From NCBI RefSeq assembly GCF_013087515.1, contig NZ_JABFCN010000055.1, positions 62,001 through 126,000 of the forward strand: DNA of 64,000 nucleotides, given 5' to 3'. The notes under the pieces are model-generated. The model was not told where the DNA came from, ran no database searches, and saw nothing but the letters and a program-made list of their open reading frames with translations. Position numbers and translations under genes: made by a program. Source of the stretch: Rhizobium sophorae (GTDB lineage: Bacteria > Pseudomonadota > Alphaproteobacteria > Rhizobiales > Rhizobiaceae). Of the stretch, positions 51,385 to 59,932 are shown in pieces; position 1 is the stretch's first letter, and every line of letters begins with the position of its first letter.

Positions 51385-52473
51385 ATGACGACCCAGACAA
51401 AGAAGCGCGACTACGACCTTCTCGGCGAAAGCGGCCGCACCGCCGTCGAGGCGGGGCTGGCGGCAGCCGAATGGTATCACACCGACATTCCGCGCAAGGA
51501 GATGAAGGCGCTGATGCAGCGCTCCGATGCAACGGCAATCCGCGACACGGCCCTCTGGCTCGGCAGCATGGTGGTCTTGGCCGGGCTCGGCATCTATTTC
51601 TGGGGCTCGTGGATCGCGCTGCCCTTCTTCCTCGCCTATGGCGTGCTCTACGGCTCGGCCTCCGACAGCCGCTGGCACGAATGCGGCCATGGCACCGCCT
51701 TCAAGACGCGCTGGATGAACGATACCGTCTATCAGATTGCCTGCTTCATGATCATGCGCAATCCGGTGACCTGGCGCTGGAGCCATGCGCGCCATCACAC
51801 CGACACGGTCATCGTCGGCCGCGATCCCGAGATCGCCGTCATGCGGCCGCCCGATCTCTTCCGGCTGGTGCTCAATTTCTTCGGCATCCTCGACGCCTGG
51901 CATGCGGTCGTCGACATGCTGCGCAATGCCTTCGGCGGCGTCAGCGCGGCGGAAAAGACCTTCATCCCGGAGATGGAGCAGCCGAAGGCGATCCGTTTCG
52001 CCCGCATCTGGCTAGCAATCTATGTCGCGACGATCGCGGCCACGATCGCCATGGGGTCGATCCTGCCGCTGATGCTGATTGGCCTGCCGCGCCTCTATGG
52101 CGCCTGGCACCATGTGCTGACCGGTCTGCTGCAGCATGGCGGCCTTGCCGACAATGTGACCGACCATCGGCTGAACAGCCGCACGGTCTATATGAACCCG
52201 ATCAGCCGCTTCATCTACTGGAACATGAATTACCACGTCGAACATCACATGTTTCCGATGGTGCCCTACCACGCGCTGCCCCAGCTGCACGCGATGATCA
52301 AGCACGACCTGCCGGCGCCAAACCCATCGATCTGGTCCGGCTATCGCGAGATGATCCCAGCCTTCCTACGCCAGCTGCGCAACGAGGACTATTTCCTGAA
52401 GCGCGAACTGCCGGCCACCGCGCGGCCCTATCGCGAGGAATTCCACAACGAGCTGGCCCCGGCCGCGCAATAA
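51385..52473 (+). CDS. Fatty-acid-desaturase-like di-iron oxygenase (MocD-like)
   Basis: This 362-residue membrane-bound di-iron enzyme has the three histidine boxes: HECGH (98-102), HARHH (134-138) and HVEHH (284-288). Hydrophobic segments lie at about 58-90 and 208-250. The next genes encode a Rieske ferredoxin and a ferredoxin reductase, which could deliver electrons. This trio is the arrangement of mocDEF in rhizopine catabolism, where it is held to demethylate 3-O-methyl-scyllo-inosamine; other O-methyl or hydrocarbon substrates are possible. The start at 51385 has GGGAGGCGGG upstream. Confidence 0.82.
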   Translation: MTTQTKKRDYDLLGESGRTAVEAGLAAAEWYHTDIPRKEMKALMQRSDATAIRDTALWLGSMVVLAGLGIYFWGSWIALPFFLAYGVLYGSASDSRWHECGHGTAFKTRWMNDTVYQIACFMIMRNPVTWRWSHARHHTDTVIVGRDPEIAVMRPPDLFRLVLNFFGILDAWHAVVDMLRNAFGGVSAAEKTFIPEMEQPKAIRFARIWLAIYVATIAATIAMGSILPLMLIGLPRLYGAWHHVLTGLLQHGGLADNVTDHRLNSRTVYMNPISRFIYWNMNYHVEHHMFPMVPYHALPQLHAMIKHDLPAPNPSIWSGYREMIPAFLRQLRNEDYFLKRELPATARPYREEFHNELAPAAQ

Positions 52474-52494
52474 AGACAATCGAGGGAGGACAAG

Positions 52495-52809
52495 ATGAGC
52501 GGAAATTGGATTGAGGTTTGCGGCAAGGACGAGATCGATGAGGAGGATGTCATCCGCTTCGATCACGACGGGCGCACCTTCGCGGTCTATCGCAGCCCGG
52601 ACGACGAATTCTTCGCCACCGACGGGCTTTGCACGCATGAACATATCCATCTCGCCGACGGGCTTGTCATGGATGAGATCATCGAATGTCCGAAACATAA
52701 CGGCCGCTTCAACTATAAGACGGGCGAAGCCAAGGGCGCGCCGGTCTGCGTCAATCTCAAGACCTATCCTGTCAAGATCGAAGACGGCGCCGTCTTCATC
52801 TCGGTCTGA
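52495..52809 (+). CDS. Rieske-type [2Fe-2S] ferredoxin (MocE-like)
   Basis: This 104-residue soluble Rieske ferredoxin has cluster ligands C46-T-H48 and C65-P-K-H68. It carries LADGLVMDEIIECPKHNGRFNYKTG, as in oxygenase-type ferredoxins. It should pass electrons from the reductase encoded next to the di-iron oxygenase encoded before it. Start codon behind GAGGGAGGACAAG, 21 bases after the desaturase stop. Confidence 0.9.
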   Translation: MSGNWIEVCGKDEIDEEDVIRFDHDGRTFAVYRSPDDEFFATDGLCTHEHIHLADGLVMDEIIECPKHNGRFNYKTGEAKGAPVCVNLKTYPVKIEDGAVFISV

Positions 52810-52820
52810 GGGAGGCTGCT

Positions 52821-54047
52821 GTGGCTCACTTCGTTATCCTGGGCGCAGGCGAATGTGGTGCGCGCGCCGCCTTCGCATTGCGGGAGAAGGGTTTTGACGG
52901 CGAGATCACGCTTGTTGGAGCCGAAGCTCTTCATCCCTATGAACGCCCGCCGCTTTCGAAGGCTAGGTCCGCCGATGCAAGCGATCCGATATTCATCGCC
53001 GCGGCGGAAAAATATATCGAAAACAGCGTCCGGCTGCTGACCGGCCTCGAGGCAAGGGATCTCGACACCGCATCCAGGATCGTCAGGCTTTCGGACGGGA
53101 CCGTGCTTTCCTACGACAAGCTTCTGCTTGCGACGGGTGCGGCCGCGCGTTCTTTCCCCGGCGCGCCGGAGGGCAGCGCCCACATTCGCTCGCTGCGGAC
53201 GCATCACGATGCAACGGCATTGCGCGATGTCATGAAGCCGGGACGGCATATTGCCATCATCGGCGGCGGCTTCATCGGGCTGGAACTTGCAGCGACCGCA
53301 CGGCTGCTCGGCGCCGAGGTCACGGTCATCGAGGGGCTGGAACGCGTGCTGAAGCGCGGCGTGCCGGAGGAGATCGCCCATCTTCTCACCGAGCGCCACC
53401 GCGCCGAAGGCGTCGAGATCCGCTGCGGCGTCTCGATCGAGGCGCTGACCGAGGAAAGTGGCAAGGCGCTGATCAGACTGTCGACCGGTGAGGCGATAAC
53501 AGCCGATCTCGTCCTGGTCGGCATCGGCGCCCGGCCGAATGTCGAGATCGCCGAAAGGGCAGGGCTCACGATCGATAACGGCATTGCCGTCGATGCATAT
53601 CTCCAGACCTCGGCACCGGATGTTTTTGCCGCCGGCGACTGCTGCTCCTTTCCGCTGTCGATCTATGGCGGCCGGCGGGTGCGGCTCGAATCCTGGCGCA
53701 ATGCCCAGGAGCAGGGCACATTGGCCGCGGCCAACATGCTCGACCTCGAGGACGCCGTTTCATCCGTGCCGTGGTTCTGGTCTGACCAATACGACATGAC
53801 GCTGCAGATATCAGGCCTTGCCGAAGGGGCCGTCACGCATCAGCGCCGCGATCTCGGCGCAGGCGCCTTCATTCTCTTCCATCTCGATGCCGGCGGACGA
53901 TTGATCGCCGCAAGCGGCATCGGGCCGGGCAATGCGGTGGCACGCGACATCAGGCTCGCCGAAATGCTGATCGCAGCACGCGCCCATCCGAACCCGGCAG
54001 CGCTCGCAGCCAGCGACATCAAGCTGAAATCCCTGCTGGCCGCGTGA
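52821..54047 (+). CDS. FAD-dependent ferredoxin reductase (MocF-like)
   Basis: This 408-residue NAD(P)H:ferredoxin reductase of the BphA4/putidaredoxin-reductase type has an N-terminal FAD motif, FVILGAGECGARAAFAL, then HPYERPPLSK. The NAD motif is IAIIGGGFIGLELAATA (about 150-166), and VFAAGDCCSFP is the second FAD contact, followed by a C-terminal reductase domain. GTG start at 52821 with GGAGG upstream. It completes the three-component oxygenase system. Its coding sequence contains a parS-like 14-bp palindrome at 53721. Confidence 0.9.
   Translation: MAHFVILGAGECGARAAFALREKGFDGEITLVGAEALHPYERPPLSKARSADASDPIFIAAAEKYIENSVRLLTGLEARDLDTASRIVRLSDGTVLSYDKLLLATGAAARSFPGAPEGSAHIRSLRTHHDATALRDVMKPGRHIAIIGGGFIGLELAATARLLGAEVTVIEGLERVLKRGVPEEIAHLLTERHRAEGVEIRCGVSIEALTEESGKALIRLSTGEAITADLVLVGIGARPNVEIAERAGLTIDNGIAVDAYLQTSAPDVFAAGDCCSFPLSIYGGRRVRLESWRNAQEQGTLAAANMLDLEDAVSSVPWFWSDQYDMTLQISGLAEGAVTHQRRDLGAGAFILFHLDAGGRLIAASGIGPGNAVARDIRLAEMLIAARAHPNPAALAASDIKLKSLLAA
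53721..53734. promoter_or_regulatory. parS-like 14-bp palindrome inside the reductase gene
   Basis: TTGGCCGCGGCCAA is the inner 14 bp of the two repABC parS sites but lacks the outer G/C pair (A and C flank it here). It encodes Leu-Ala-Ala-Ala, so coding chance is possible. It is about 11.7 kb from repA. Confidence 0.4.
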
Positions 54048-54090
54048 GCTGCCCGATATTTTCACCCGATTTTTTCAAAGGAATTTGACG

Positions 54091-54903
54091 ATGAAGAAAC
54101 ATAGACGCGCAACCGTCGCCGATCTGCTTGCGGAAAAAGGCAAGCGTCAGCTCACCATGCTGCGCGTCACCACGCTGGAGGAGGCAGAAGCCGCCGAAAA
54201 GGCGGGGATCGACATCGTCTCCGTGCCGCCCTCGCTGCTCGGACCGGTTTTTCGTGAGGCCGCGCCCACTCCCTTTGCCATTCCAGGGCTCGAATATGGC
54301 GACCATGTCTCGGCCGAGGACTATTTGCGTGCGGCCTTCGTGGCGCTGAAGGCGGGCGGCGATGCGGTCTATTGCGCCGCAAGCCTGCAGACGATCCGGC
54401 GCCTGCGCGACGAGGGCATTCCCGTCTGCGGCCATCTCGGACTGATCCCCTCCAAGGCGACCTGGACCGGCGGCTTCCGCGCCGTCGGCAAGACGGCGGC
54501 GAGTGCGGCCGAGATCTGGCGGCAGACCAAGGCGCTGGAAGAGGCCGGCGCCTTCGCCGCCGAAATCGAAGTCGTGCCGGGGGATGTCGCTGCCGCCATC
54601 AGCAGCAACACTTCGATGCTGATGATCTCCATGGGCGCAGGCAGTGGCTGCGACGCCCAATATCTCTTCGCCGACGATGTGCTCGGCGCCAATCGCGACC
54701 ACTATCCCCGCCATGCCAAGGTCTATCGCAATTTCGCCGCCGAACACGACCGGCTGCAGCGCGAGCGCATCGCCGCCTTCACCGAATTCGCCGAGGATGT
54801 CAGGACCGGCGCCTACCCAGAAAAGCGCCATCTCGTCGGTATCGACGAGGCGGAACTGGAGATGTTTCTGGACCGGCTGAGGAGTGAGACGAGCCATAGC
54901 TGA
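54091..54903 (+). CDS. PanB-like (ketopantoate hydroxymethyltransferase superfamily) paralogue
   Basis: This 270-residue TIM-barrel protein resembles PanB but has lost key residues. The metal-site VGDS motif is replaced by VPPS, and the substrate lysine/glutamate region (VKIEGG in PanB) reads VYCAAS. The catalytic glutamate region (AEIEVVPGDVAAAI) and the histidine of CGHLGLIPSKA remain. It is thus unlikely to be the housekeeping ketopantoate enzyme. It follows the MocDEF-like operon by 44 bases, with AAAGGAA before the ATG at 54091, and may act on a product of that pathway. Its true reaction is unknown. Confidence 0.75.
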   Translation: MKKHRRATVADLLAEKGKRQLTMLRVTTLEEAEAAEKAGIDIVSVPPSLLGPVFREAAPTPFAIPGLEYGDHVSAEDYLRAAFVALKAGGDAVYCAASLQTIRRLRDEGIPVCGHLGLIPSKATWTGGFRAVGKTAASAAEIWRQTKALEEAGAFAAEIEVVPGDVAAAISSNTSMLMISMGAGSGCDAQYLFADDVLGANRDHYPRHAKVYRNFAAEHDRLQRERIAAFTEFAEDVRTGAYPEKRHLVGIDEAELEMFLDRLRSETSHS

Positions 54904-55034
54904 GGGCAAACGCGCTCTATTGCCTTCATCATGTGGGAAGCGCCGCAAAGGCGCCTCCTCTCCATTGGCTTCCGTCCCGGCCTGTGTCAGGAATTATCCG
55001 TTCGATTCATTCGGAACGGAGTATTCGGTCCCCT

Positions 55035-55931
55035 GTGACGATCGGCTTTGCGCATGCGGAATTGATTGCGGTGCTCGTCGCGGTGACGGGGGACGAACCG
55101 CGCGTGATGACCATCCGTTCTGGCAATGCGCTGCCGTCGGGGCCTTTCGAGATGGGGCATCGCACCCTGCAATCGGGGCTGCGCGAATGGGTGCAGGAGC
55201 AGACGGAACATCCCGTCGGCTATCTCGAACAGCTGTATACCTTCGCCGACCGCGACCGGAACAACGACATCCCGGGCGGGCGGACGATCTCGATCAGCTA
55301 TCTCGGCCTGGTCAACGAGCAGTCGGGCGCCGGCCGGCCGGGATGGCACGGCTGGTACGAATATTTCCCCTGGGAAGACCACCGGCAGGGCCGGCCAGCC
55401 GTGCTTAACGAGATCATGGCGCGCCTGAGGAGCTGGGCCGATGCCGATCCGGCAAGGCGCGACCATCGCCATCGCCGGGCAGATTTCACTTTCGGCCTCG
55501 ACGGCGGCGGCTGGAACGAGGATCTGGCGCTGCAGCGCTATGAACTGCTTTACGAAGCAAGGCTCGTCGCGGAAGCCGGATGCGACGCAGAGGCCAATCT
55601 CGGCCGCGCAATGTTTGCCGATCACCGCCGTATTCTCGCAACCGGTATCGCCCGGCTGCGTGCCAAGATCAAATACCGCCCCGTCGTCTTCGAGCTGATG
55701 CCGGAGAGTTTTACGCTGTTGAGGCTGCAGCGCACCATCGAGGCCTTGGCGGGACTGACGCTGCACAAGCAGAATTTCCGCCGCCTCATCGAACAGCAGG
55801 AACTGGTCGAGGAAACCGGCGGCACGGAAAGCGAAACCGGCGGCCGGCCGGCCAAGCTCTTCCGCTTTCGCCATACCGTTCTCGAAGAACGGGCGCTGGC
55901 CGGAACGAAATTACCGCTCTCCCGCAATTGA
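55035..55931 (+). CDS. nadQ: NadQ-type transcriptional regulator (degenerate Nudix plus winged helix)
   Basis: This protein of about 298 residues has an N-terminal Nudix-like domain (about 1-160) and a C-terminal winged-helix domain (about 215-290, FTLLRLQRTIEALAGLTLHKQNFRRLIEQQELVEETG). The Nudix helix is eroded: REWVQEQTE stands where REXXEEXG is expected, so it likely binds a nucleotide without hydrolysing it. It precedes nadABC and is followed by two dyads typical of its operators, matching the NadQ regulators of Rhizobiaceae. The GTG at 55035 is chosen by homology; an ATG at 54933 would add a cysteine-free but unconserved leader. Confidence 0.82.
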   Translation: MTIGFAHAELIAVLVAVTGDEPRVMTIRSGNALPSGPFEMGHRTLQSGLREWVQEQTEHPVGYLEQLYTFADRDRNNDIPGGRTISISYLGLVNEQSGAGRPGWHGWYEYFPWEDHRQGRPAVLNEIMARLRSWADADPARRDHRHRRADFTFGLDGGGWNEDLALQRYELLYEARLVAEAGCDAEANLGRAMFADHRRILATGIARLRAKIKYRPVVFELMPESFTLLRLQRTIEALAGLTLHKQNFRRLIEQQELVEETGGTESETGGRPAKLFRFRHTVLEERALAGTKLPLSRN

Positions 55932-55956
55932 CATATGCTCACTGTGAGAATATCTC
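55928..55956 (+). promoter_or_regulatory. nadABC promoter
   Basis: TTGACA (55928-55933), a 17-base spacer and TATCTC (55951-55956). The -35 box overlaps the stop codon of the regulator gene, and the spacer is filled by the first operator. The expected start site (about 55963) lies just before the second operator. Confidence 0.65.
55934..55952. promoter_or_regulatory. NadQ-type operator 1
   Basis: Dyad TATGCTCAC / GTGAGAATA around a central T (one mismatch), filling the -35/-10 spacer of the nadABC promoter. The half-site TATGCTC is shared with operator 2. Confidence 0.68.
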
Positions 55957-55967
55957 TGCGCCTATGA

Positions 55968-55986
55968 TATGCTCAAAGAGAGCATA
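55968..55986. promoter_or_regulatory. NadQ-type operator 2
   Basis: Perfect dyad TATGCTC, five-base centre, GAGCATA, just downstream of the predicted start site. Its centre is 34 bases from that of operator 1, about three helical turns, so both could be bound on one face. Confidence 0.7.
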
Positions 55987-56000
55987 ATTAGGAGCCGGTC

Positions 56001-56972
56001 ATGAATTATCCTGTTTCCGCATCCTCGCTCTACGAGCGCGTCAGCCGCGTCATTCCCAAAGCCGAATGGCTGACGTTCGAAAATGACGTCGACGCGATCC
56101 TCGAACTCAAGCGCCGCCGCAACGCCGTCATTCTCGCGCATAACTATCAGACACCGGAGATCTTCCACGGCGTCGCCGATATCGTCGGCGACAGTCTGGC
56201 GCTCGCCCGCAAGGCAATCGAGGTCGATGCCGATGTCATCGTACTTGCCGGCGTGCATTTCATGGCCGAGACCGCCAAGCTGCTGAACCCCGAGAAGACC
56301 GTGCTGATCCCGGATCTTGGCGCCGGCTGTTCGCTGGCGGATTCGATCACGCCCGAGGATATTGCGTTGCTGCGCCAGGCCCATCCCGGCGTGCCCATCG
56401 TCACCTATGTCAACACCTCTGCCGCAGTGAAGGCTGCCTCCGACATCTGCTGCACCTCGGGCAATGCCAAGCAGGTGGTGGAGTCGCTCGGCGTGCCGAA
56501 GGTGCTGATGATCCCGGACGAATATCTGGCGCGCAACGTCGCCCGCGAAACTGATGTCGAGATCATCGCCTGGCATGGCCATTGCGAGGTGCATGAACTC
56601 TTCACCGCCGAAGACGTGCGCCAGTTGCGCGAAAACCATCCGGGCGTCACGGTGCTCGCCCATCCCGAATGCCCGCCCGACGTCGTGGCCGAAGCCGATT
56701 TCGCCGGCTCCACCGCTGTCATGTCGGACTATGTCGGCAGGCAGAAGCCGGCGCGCGTCGTGCTGCTCACCGAATGCTCGATGAGCGACAATGTCGCCGT
56801 ACACCATCCCGATGTCGAATTCATTCGCCCCTGCAATCTCTGCCCGCATATGAAGCGCATCACGCTGGGCAATATCCGCGCCGCCCTCGAGGAAAACCGC
56901 CATGAGGTGACTGTTGATCCGGCGATCGCGGTGGCCGCGCGCCGCGCCGTCGAGAGGATGTTGGCGATATGA
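56001..56972 (+). CDS. nadA: Quinolinate synthase
   Basis: NadA condenses iminoaspartate and dihydroxyacetone phosphate to quinolinate. The 323-residue protein carries VILAHNYQTPEIF, GVHFMAETAKLL and the three cluster cysteines C110 (GAGCSLAD), C195 (HGHCEVHEL) and C281 (NLCPHM). It also has HPECPPDV. The start follows GGAG by 8 bases. It overlaps nadB by 4 bases and heads the nadABC operon under the tandem NadQ-type operators. Confidence 0.95.
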   Translation: MNYPVSASSLYERVSRVIPKAEWLTFENDVDAILELKRRRNAVILAHNYQTPEIFHGVADIVGDSLALARKAIEVDADVIVLAGVHFMAETAKLLNPEKTVLIPDLGAGCSLADSITPEDIALLRQAHPGVPIVTYVNTSAAVKAASDICCTSGNAKQVVESLGVPKVLMIPDEYLARNVARETDVEIIAWHGHCEVHELFTAEDVRQLRENHPGVTVLAHPECPPDVVAEADFAGSTAVMSDYVGRQKPARVVLLTECSMSDNVAVHHPDVEFIRPCNLCPHMKRITLGNIRAALEENRHEVTVDPAIAVAARRAVERMLAI

Positions 56973-58510
56973 CCGAGATTCTCGAGGAGCTATCAGGACG
57001 CACGGTGATCGTCGGCAGCGGGCTTGCGGGGTTGATGACCGCGCTGACACTGGCGCCAGAACCTTCCGTGATCGTCACTCGCGCGGCCCTTGGCGCGGAG
57101 ACGTCGAGCGCCTGGGCGCAGGGCGGCATCGCCGCCAGCGTCGGCGCCGACGACAGTGCGGCGCTACATCTTGCCGATACGCTTGCCGCCGGCGACGGGC
57201 TCTGCGATCCGGCCATTGCCGCCGGCATCATCGCCGAGGCGCCGGCGGCGATCGCCGCGCTGGAGCAGGCCGGCGTACGCTTCGACCGGAATGCCGCAGG
57301 AGACCTCTCGCTCGGGCTCGAGGCGGCCCATAATCGCCGCCGTATCGTCCATGCCGAAGGCGACGGCTCGGGTGCGGCGATCATCGCCGCGCTGATCAAG
57401 GCGGTGATGGAAGCGCCATCCATATCAGTGCTCGAAGGCTTCGAGGCGCGGCGGATTGTGATGGACGGCGAAAAGGTCGCCGGCCTGCTTTGCGCGACCG
57501 CGAAAGGCGCCGCCATCCTGCCGACATCGCGGCTGGTGCTCGCCGCCGGCGGCATCGGCGGGCTTTACGACGCGACCACCAATCCAATGGGCAATTTTGG
57601 CCAGGGGATCGCGCTTGCGGCAAGAGCCGGTGCAGCGCTCGCCGATATGGAATTCGTCCAGTTCCATCCGACCGCGCTCGATTCACGCCGCCGGCCGCTG
57701 GCGTTGGTCAGCGAGGCGGTGCGCGGGGAGGGGGCTTTGCTCCTCAACGAACGCGGCGAACGGTTCATGGCCCGCACTCCAGGCGCCGAACTTGCGCCGC
57801 GCGACGTGGTGGCCCGGGCGATCAGCGCCGAAATTGCCCGTGGCGGCAGGGTCTTCCTCGATGCCCGCGCTGCTCTCGGCAGCCGCTTTGCCGCCCGCTT
57901 TCCTGTCATCTCCGCCCTTTGCGGCGAGGCCGACATCGATCCGGCGAAAGACCTCATTCCGGTTCGCCCGGCCGTTCACTATCACATGGGCGGTGTGGCC
58001 ACCGATGCAAATGGCCGCAGTTCGGTTCCCGGTCTCTGGGTTGCCGGTGAGGCGGCGTCAACCGGCCTGCACGGCGCGAACCGGCTTGCCAGCAATTCGC
58101 TGCTGGAAGCGGCTGTCATGGGCATGCGGGCGGCGCGTGACATTTCAGGCATGCCGGTGAGAGGTACCGGCACCATCTTCCCCGAGAGACTGCCGGCGCC
58201 GGCCGATGCATCGCTCGTCCGGCCGATCGTTTCGCGCCATCTCGGCGTGCTGCGCAATGCCGGCGCCATTCATGGCGCGATCGCCGCCCTGCTGCCGCTT
58301 GTCGAAAGCAACGGCCCAGCCGCCGATCCGGCCATCGTGGCGCTCTCGATCGCCGTCTTTGCCAGCCTGCGGATGGAATCGCGCGGCGCTCATGCCCGCA
58401 CCGACTTTCCGCTGAAGCTCACCAATGTCAAACGGCGCCAGATGTGCCTTTCCGACGTTCTGGAAATCGCCCACGCGACACCGCCCTATGCCCTTGCAAG
58501 GAGTGCCTGA
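56969..58510 (+). CDS. nadB: L-aspartate oxidase
   Basis: NadB oxidises L-aspartate to iminoaspartate for NadA. The 513-residue flavoprotein of the succinate dehydrogenase/fumarate reductase family has the FAD motif VGSGLAGLMTALTL. Active-site blocks are SAWAQGGIAAS, FHPTALDSRRRPL, the HYHMGGV motif, and GEAASTGLHGANRLASNSLLE. The C-terminal helical domain ends normally. It overlaps nadA (ATGA) and is one base from nadC, so the three enzymes are coupled. Confidence 0.95.
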   Translation: MTEILEELSGRTVIVGSGLAGLMTALTLAPEPSVIVTRAALGAETSSAWAQGGIAASVGADDSAALHLADTLAAGDGLCDPAIAAGIIAEAPAAIAALEQAGVRFDRNAAGDLSLGLEAAHNRRRIVHAEGDGSGAAIIAALIKAVMEAPSISVLEGFEARRIVMDGEKVAGLLCATAKGAAILPTSRLVLAAGGIGGLYDATTNPMGNFGQGIALAARAGAALADMEFVQFHPTALDSRRRPLALVSEAVRGEGALLLNERGERFMARTPGAELAPRDVVARAISAEIARGGRVFLDARAALGSRFAARFPVISALCGEADIDPAKDLIPVRPAVHYHMGGVATDANGRSSVPGLWVAGEAASTGLHGANRLASNSLLEAAVMGMRAARDISGMPVRGTGTIFPERLPAPADASLVRPIVSRHLGVLRNAGAIHGAIAALLPLVESNGPAADPAIVALSIAVFASLRMESRGAHARTDFPLKLTNVKRRQMCLSDVLEIAHATPPYALARSA

Positions 58511-58511
58511 G

Positions 58512-59411
58512 ATGAGCCTCGTTTCCCTTCCGCGCCTGAGCGTCGAACCTTTGGTGCGGGCCGCCCTGCTCGAAGATCTCGGCCTTGCCGGCGACATCAC
58601 CTCGGCATCGGTCATCCCCCATGATCACCGCTCGACGGTGGCGATGGCGGCCCGCCAGCCGGGCGTGATCGCCGGTCTCGATGCCGCCGAACTCGCCTTT
58701 TCCCTCGTCGATCCGGAGATCGTCATGCGCCGCCGTCTTCAGGACGGCGACGCGGTAAAGCCCGGCGACGTGATCGCCACCATCGAAGGCCCGTCACGCG
58801 GCCTGCTGAGCGCCGAGCGTACCGCGCTGAATTTCCTCGGCCATCTCTCAGGCATCGCCACAGTGACGGCGGGGATCGCCGCCGCCATTCGCGGCACCAA
58901 GGCATCAGTTGCCTGCACGCGCAAGACGACGCCGGGGCTGAGGGCGCTGGAGAAATATGCGGTGCGGGCTGGGGGCGGCATGAACCACCGCTTCGCGCTT
59001 TACGACGCGGTGCTGATCAAGGACAATCACGTCGCCATCGCCGGTGGGGTCGCTGAAGCGATCCGTCGGGCGCGGGCCGGCGTCGGCCATATGGTGAAGA
59101 TCGAGGTCGAAGTGGATACCCTCGATCAGCTGCGTGAAGCGATGGGGACCGGCGTCGACGCCGTTCTGCTCGACAATATGACACCGGATCAGCTGCGCGA
59201 AGCCGTCGCCATCGTCGCCGGCCGAGCCATCACCGAGGCGTCCGGCCGGGTCACGCCGATAACGGCTGCCGCAATCGCCGCCTCCGGCGTCGACCTCATT
59301 TCGGTCGGCTGGCTGACGCACAGCGCGCCGGTGCTGGACATCGGGCTCGATTTCCTCGAAGCCGCGATCGCAACGGACACAAGCTCGAAACGGTTCGCAC
59401 AGATTCTGTGA
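58512..59411 (+). CDS. nadC: Nicotinate-nucleotide pyrophosphorylase (carboxylating)
   Basis: NadC converts quinolinate and PRPP to nicotinate mononucleotide. The 299-residue protein has LLEDLGLAGDITSASVI, AERTALNFLGHLSGIAT, CTRKTTPGLRALEKYAVRAGGGMNHR with the PRPP/quinolinate contacts, and LIKDNHVA and VEVDTLDQL. ATG 58512 lies one base after the nadB stop and behind AAGGAG. This closes the de novo NAD operon. The sequence downstream is transposase debris. Confidence 0.96.
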   Translation: MSLVSLPRLSVEPLVRAALLEDLGLAGDITSASVIPHDHRSTVAMAARQPGVIAGLDAAELAFSLVDPEIVMRRRLQDGDAVKPGDVIATIEGPSRGLLSAERTALNFLGHLSGIATVTAGIAAAIRGTKASVACTRKTTPGLRALEKYAVRAGGGMNHRFALYDAVLIKDNHVAIAGGVAEAIRRARAGVGHMVKIEVEVDTLDQLREAMGTGVDAVLLDNMTPDQLREAVAIVAGRAITEASGRVTPITAAAIAASGVDLISVGWLTHSAPVLDIGLDFLEAAIATDTSSKRFAQIL

Positions 59412-59414
59412 TCC

Positions 59415-59666
59415 CTAGGCCCGCTTCGGCTGGGCTTCCTTGTCGCTGTCGAATTCCAGCAGCTCGATTATGACGCCGAGATCGGCACCGTCGTCATAGG
59501 CATGACGTCCGTGGCCGCCATCGACCCGATTATTCAAGCCCTTGTGAGAGCGATGTTCAACACCGGGGATGATCTCACGCTTTGCAGCGCCGCAGGATCG
59601 AAGCTTGTCGGCGATCATCACTCGCGGCGCGTGCCATTGGAAACCGTCCAGATGTGGGTCGATCAC
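59415..59666 (-). pseudogene. IS6-type (IS26-like) transposase remnant
   Basis: The minus-strand frame contains APRVMIADKLRSCGAAKREI, then PGVEHRSHKGLNNR, the well-known DDE-domain block of IS6/IS26-family transposases (normally ITDKLRSYGAAK ... GLNNRAENSH). Both ends are lost: upstream sequence is unrelated after about 20 residues, and the AENSH that should follow is replaced. About 45 recognisable residues remain of about 240. No terminal inverted repeats are seen. It marks an old insertion between nadC and the NMT1-transporter region. Confidence 0.75.
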
Positions 59667-59932
59667 AAGAAAAATTCGCCGGAAAATGCAGATGCAAGCT
59701 GAAAGTGCGACAAGAAAATTACGAGCTAAGCGCTCTAAATATTAGAACGCTTATTTCTTCAGCCGCCGCCCCACTCGACTGCAGAGGAGTTTCTCCTTTT
59801 ATTTCAATCATCTTGCTGACGATCCTGCTCACTTCAACCTCAATTCCGTCAATTTCGCCTCTTTTTTCAGCACAAGAATTGAAGCGTTTAAAATCTTGCA
59901 GAACGCCGGATATTCATGAGACAAAAGACCTG
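59667..59932. other. AT-rich leader region upstream of the first structured RNA
   Basis: No gene is supported. The stretch is AT-rich compared with flanking genes and should contain the promoter for the structured RNA and transporter operon. I cannot place -35/-10 boxes with confidence. Confidence 0.3.

Noticed and set aside
59417..59440. Hairpin GCCCGC-TTCG-GCTGGGC after nadC as an intrinsic terminator
   Set aside because: The stem is bulged and the tail TTCCTTG is not a proper T-run; support is too weak for a feature.
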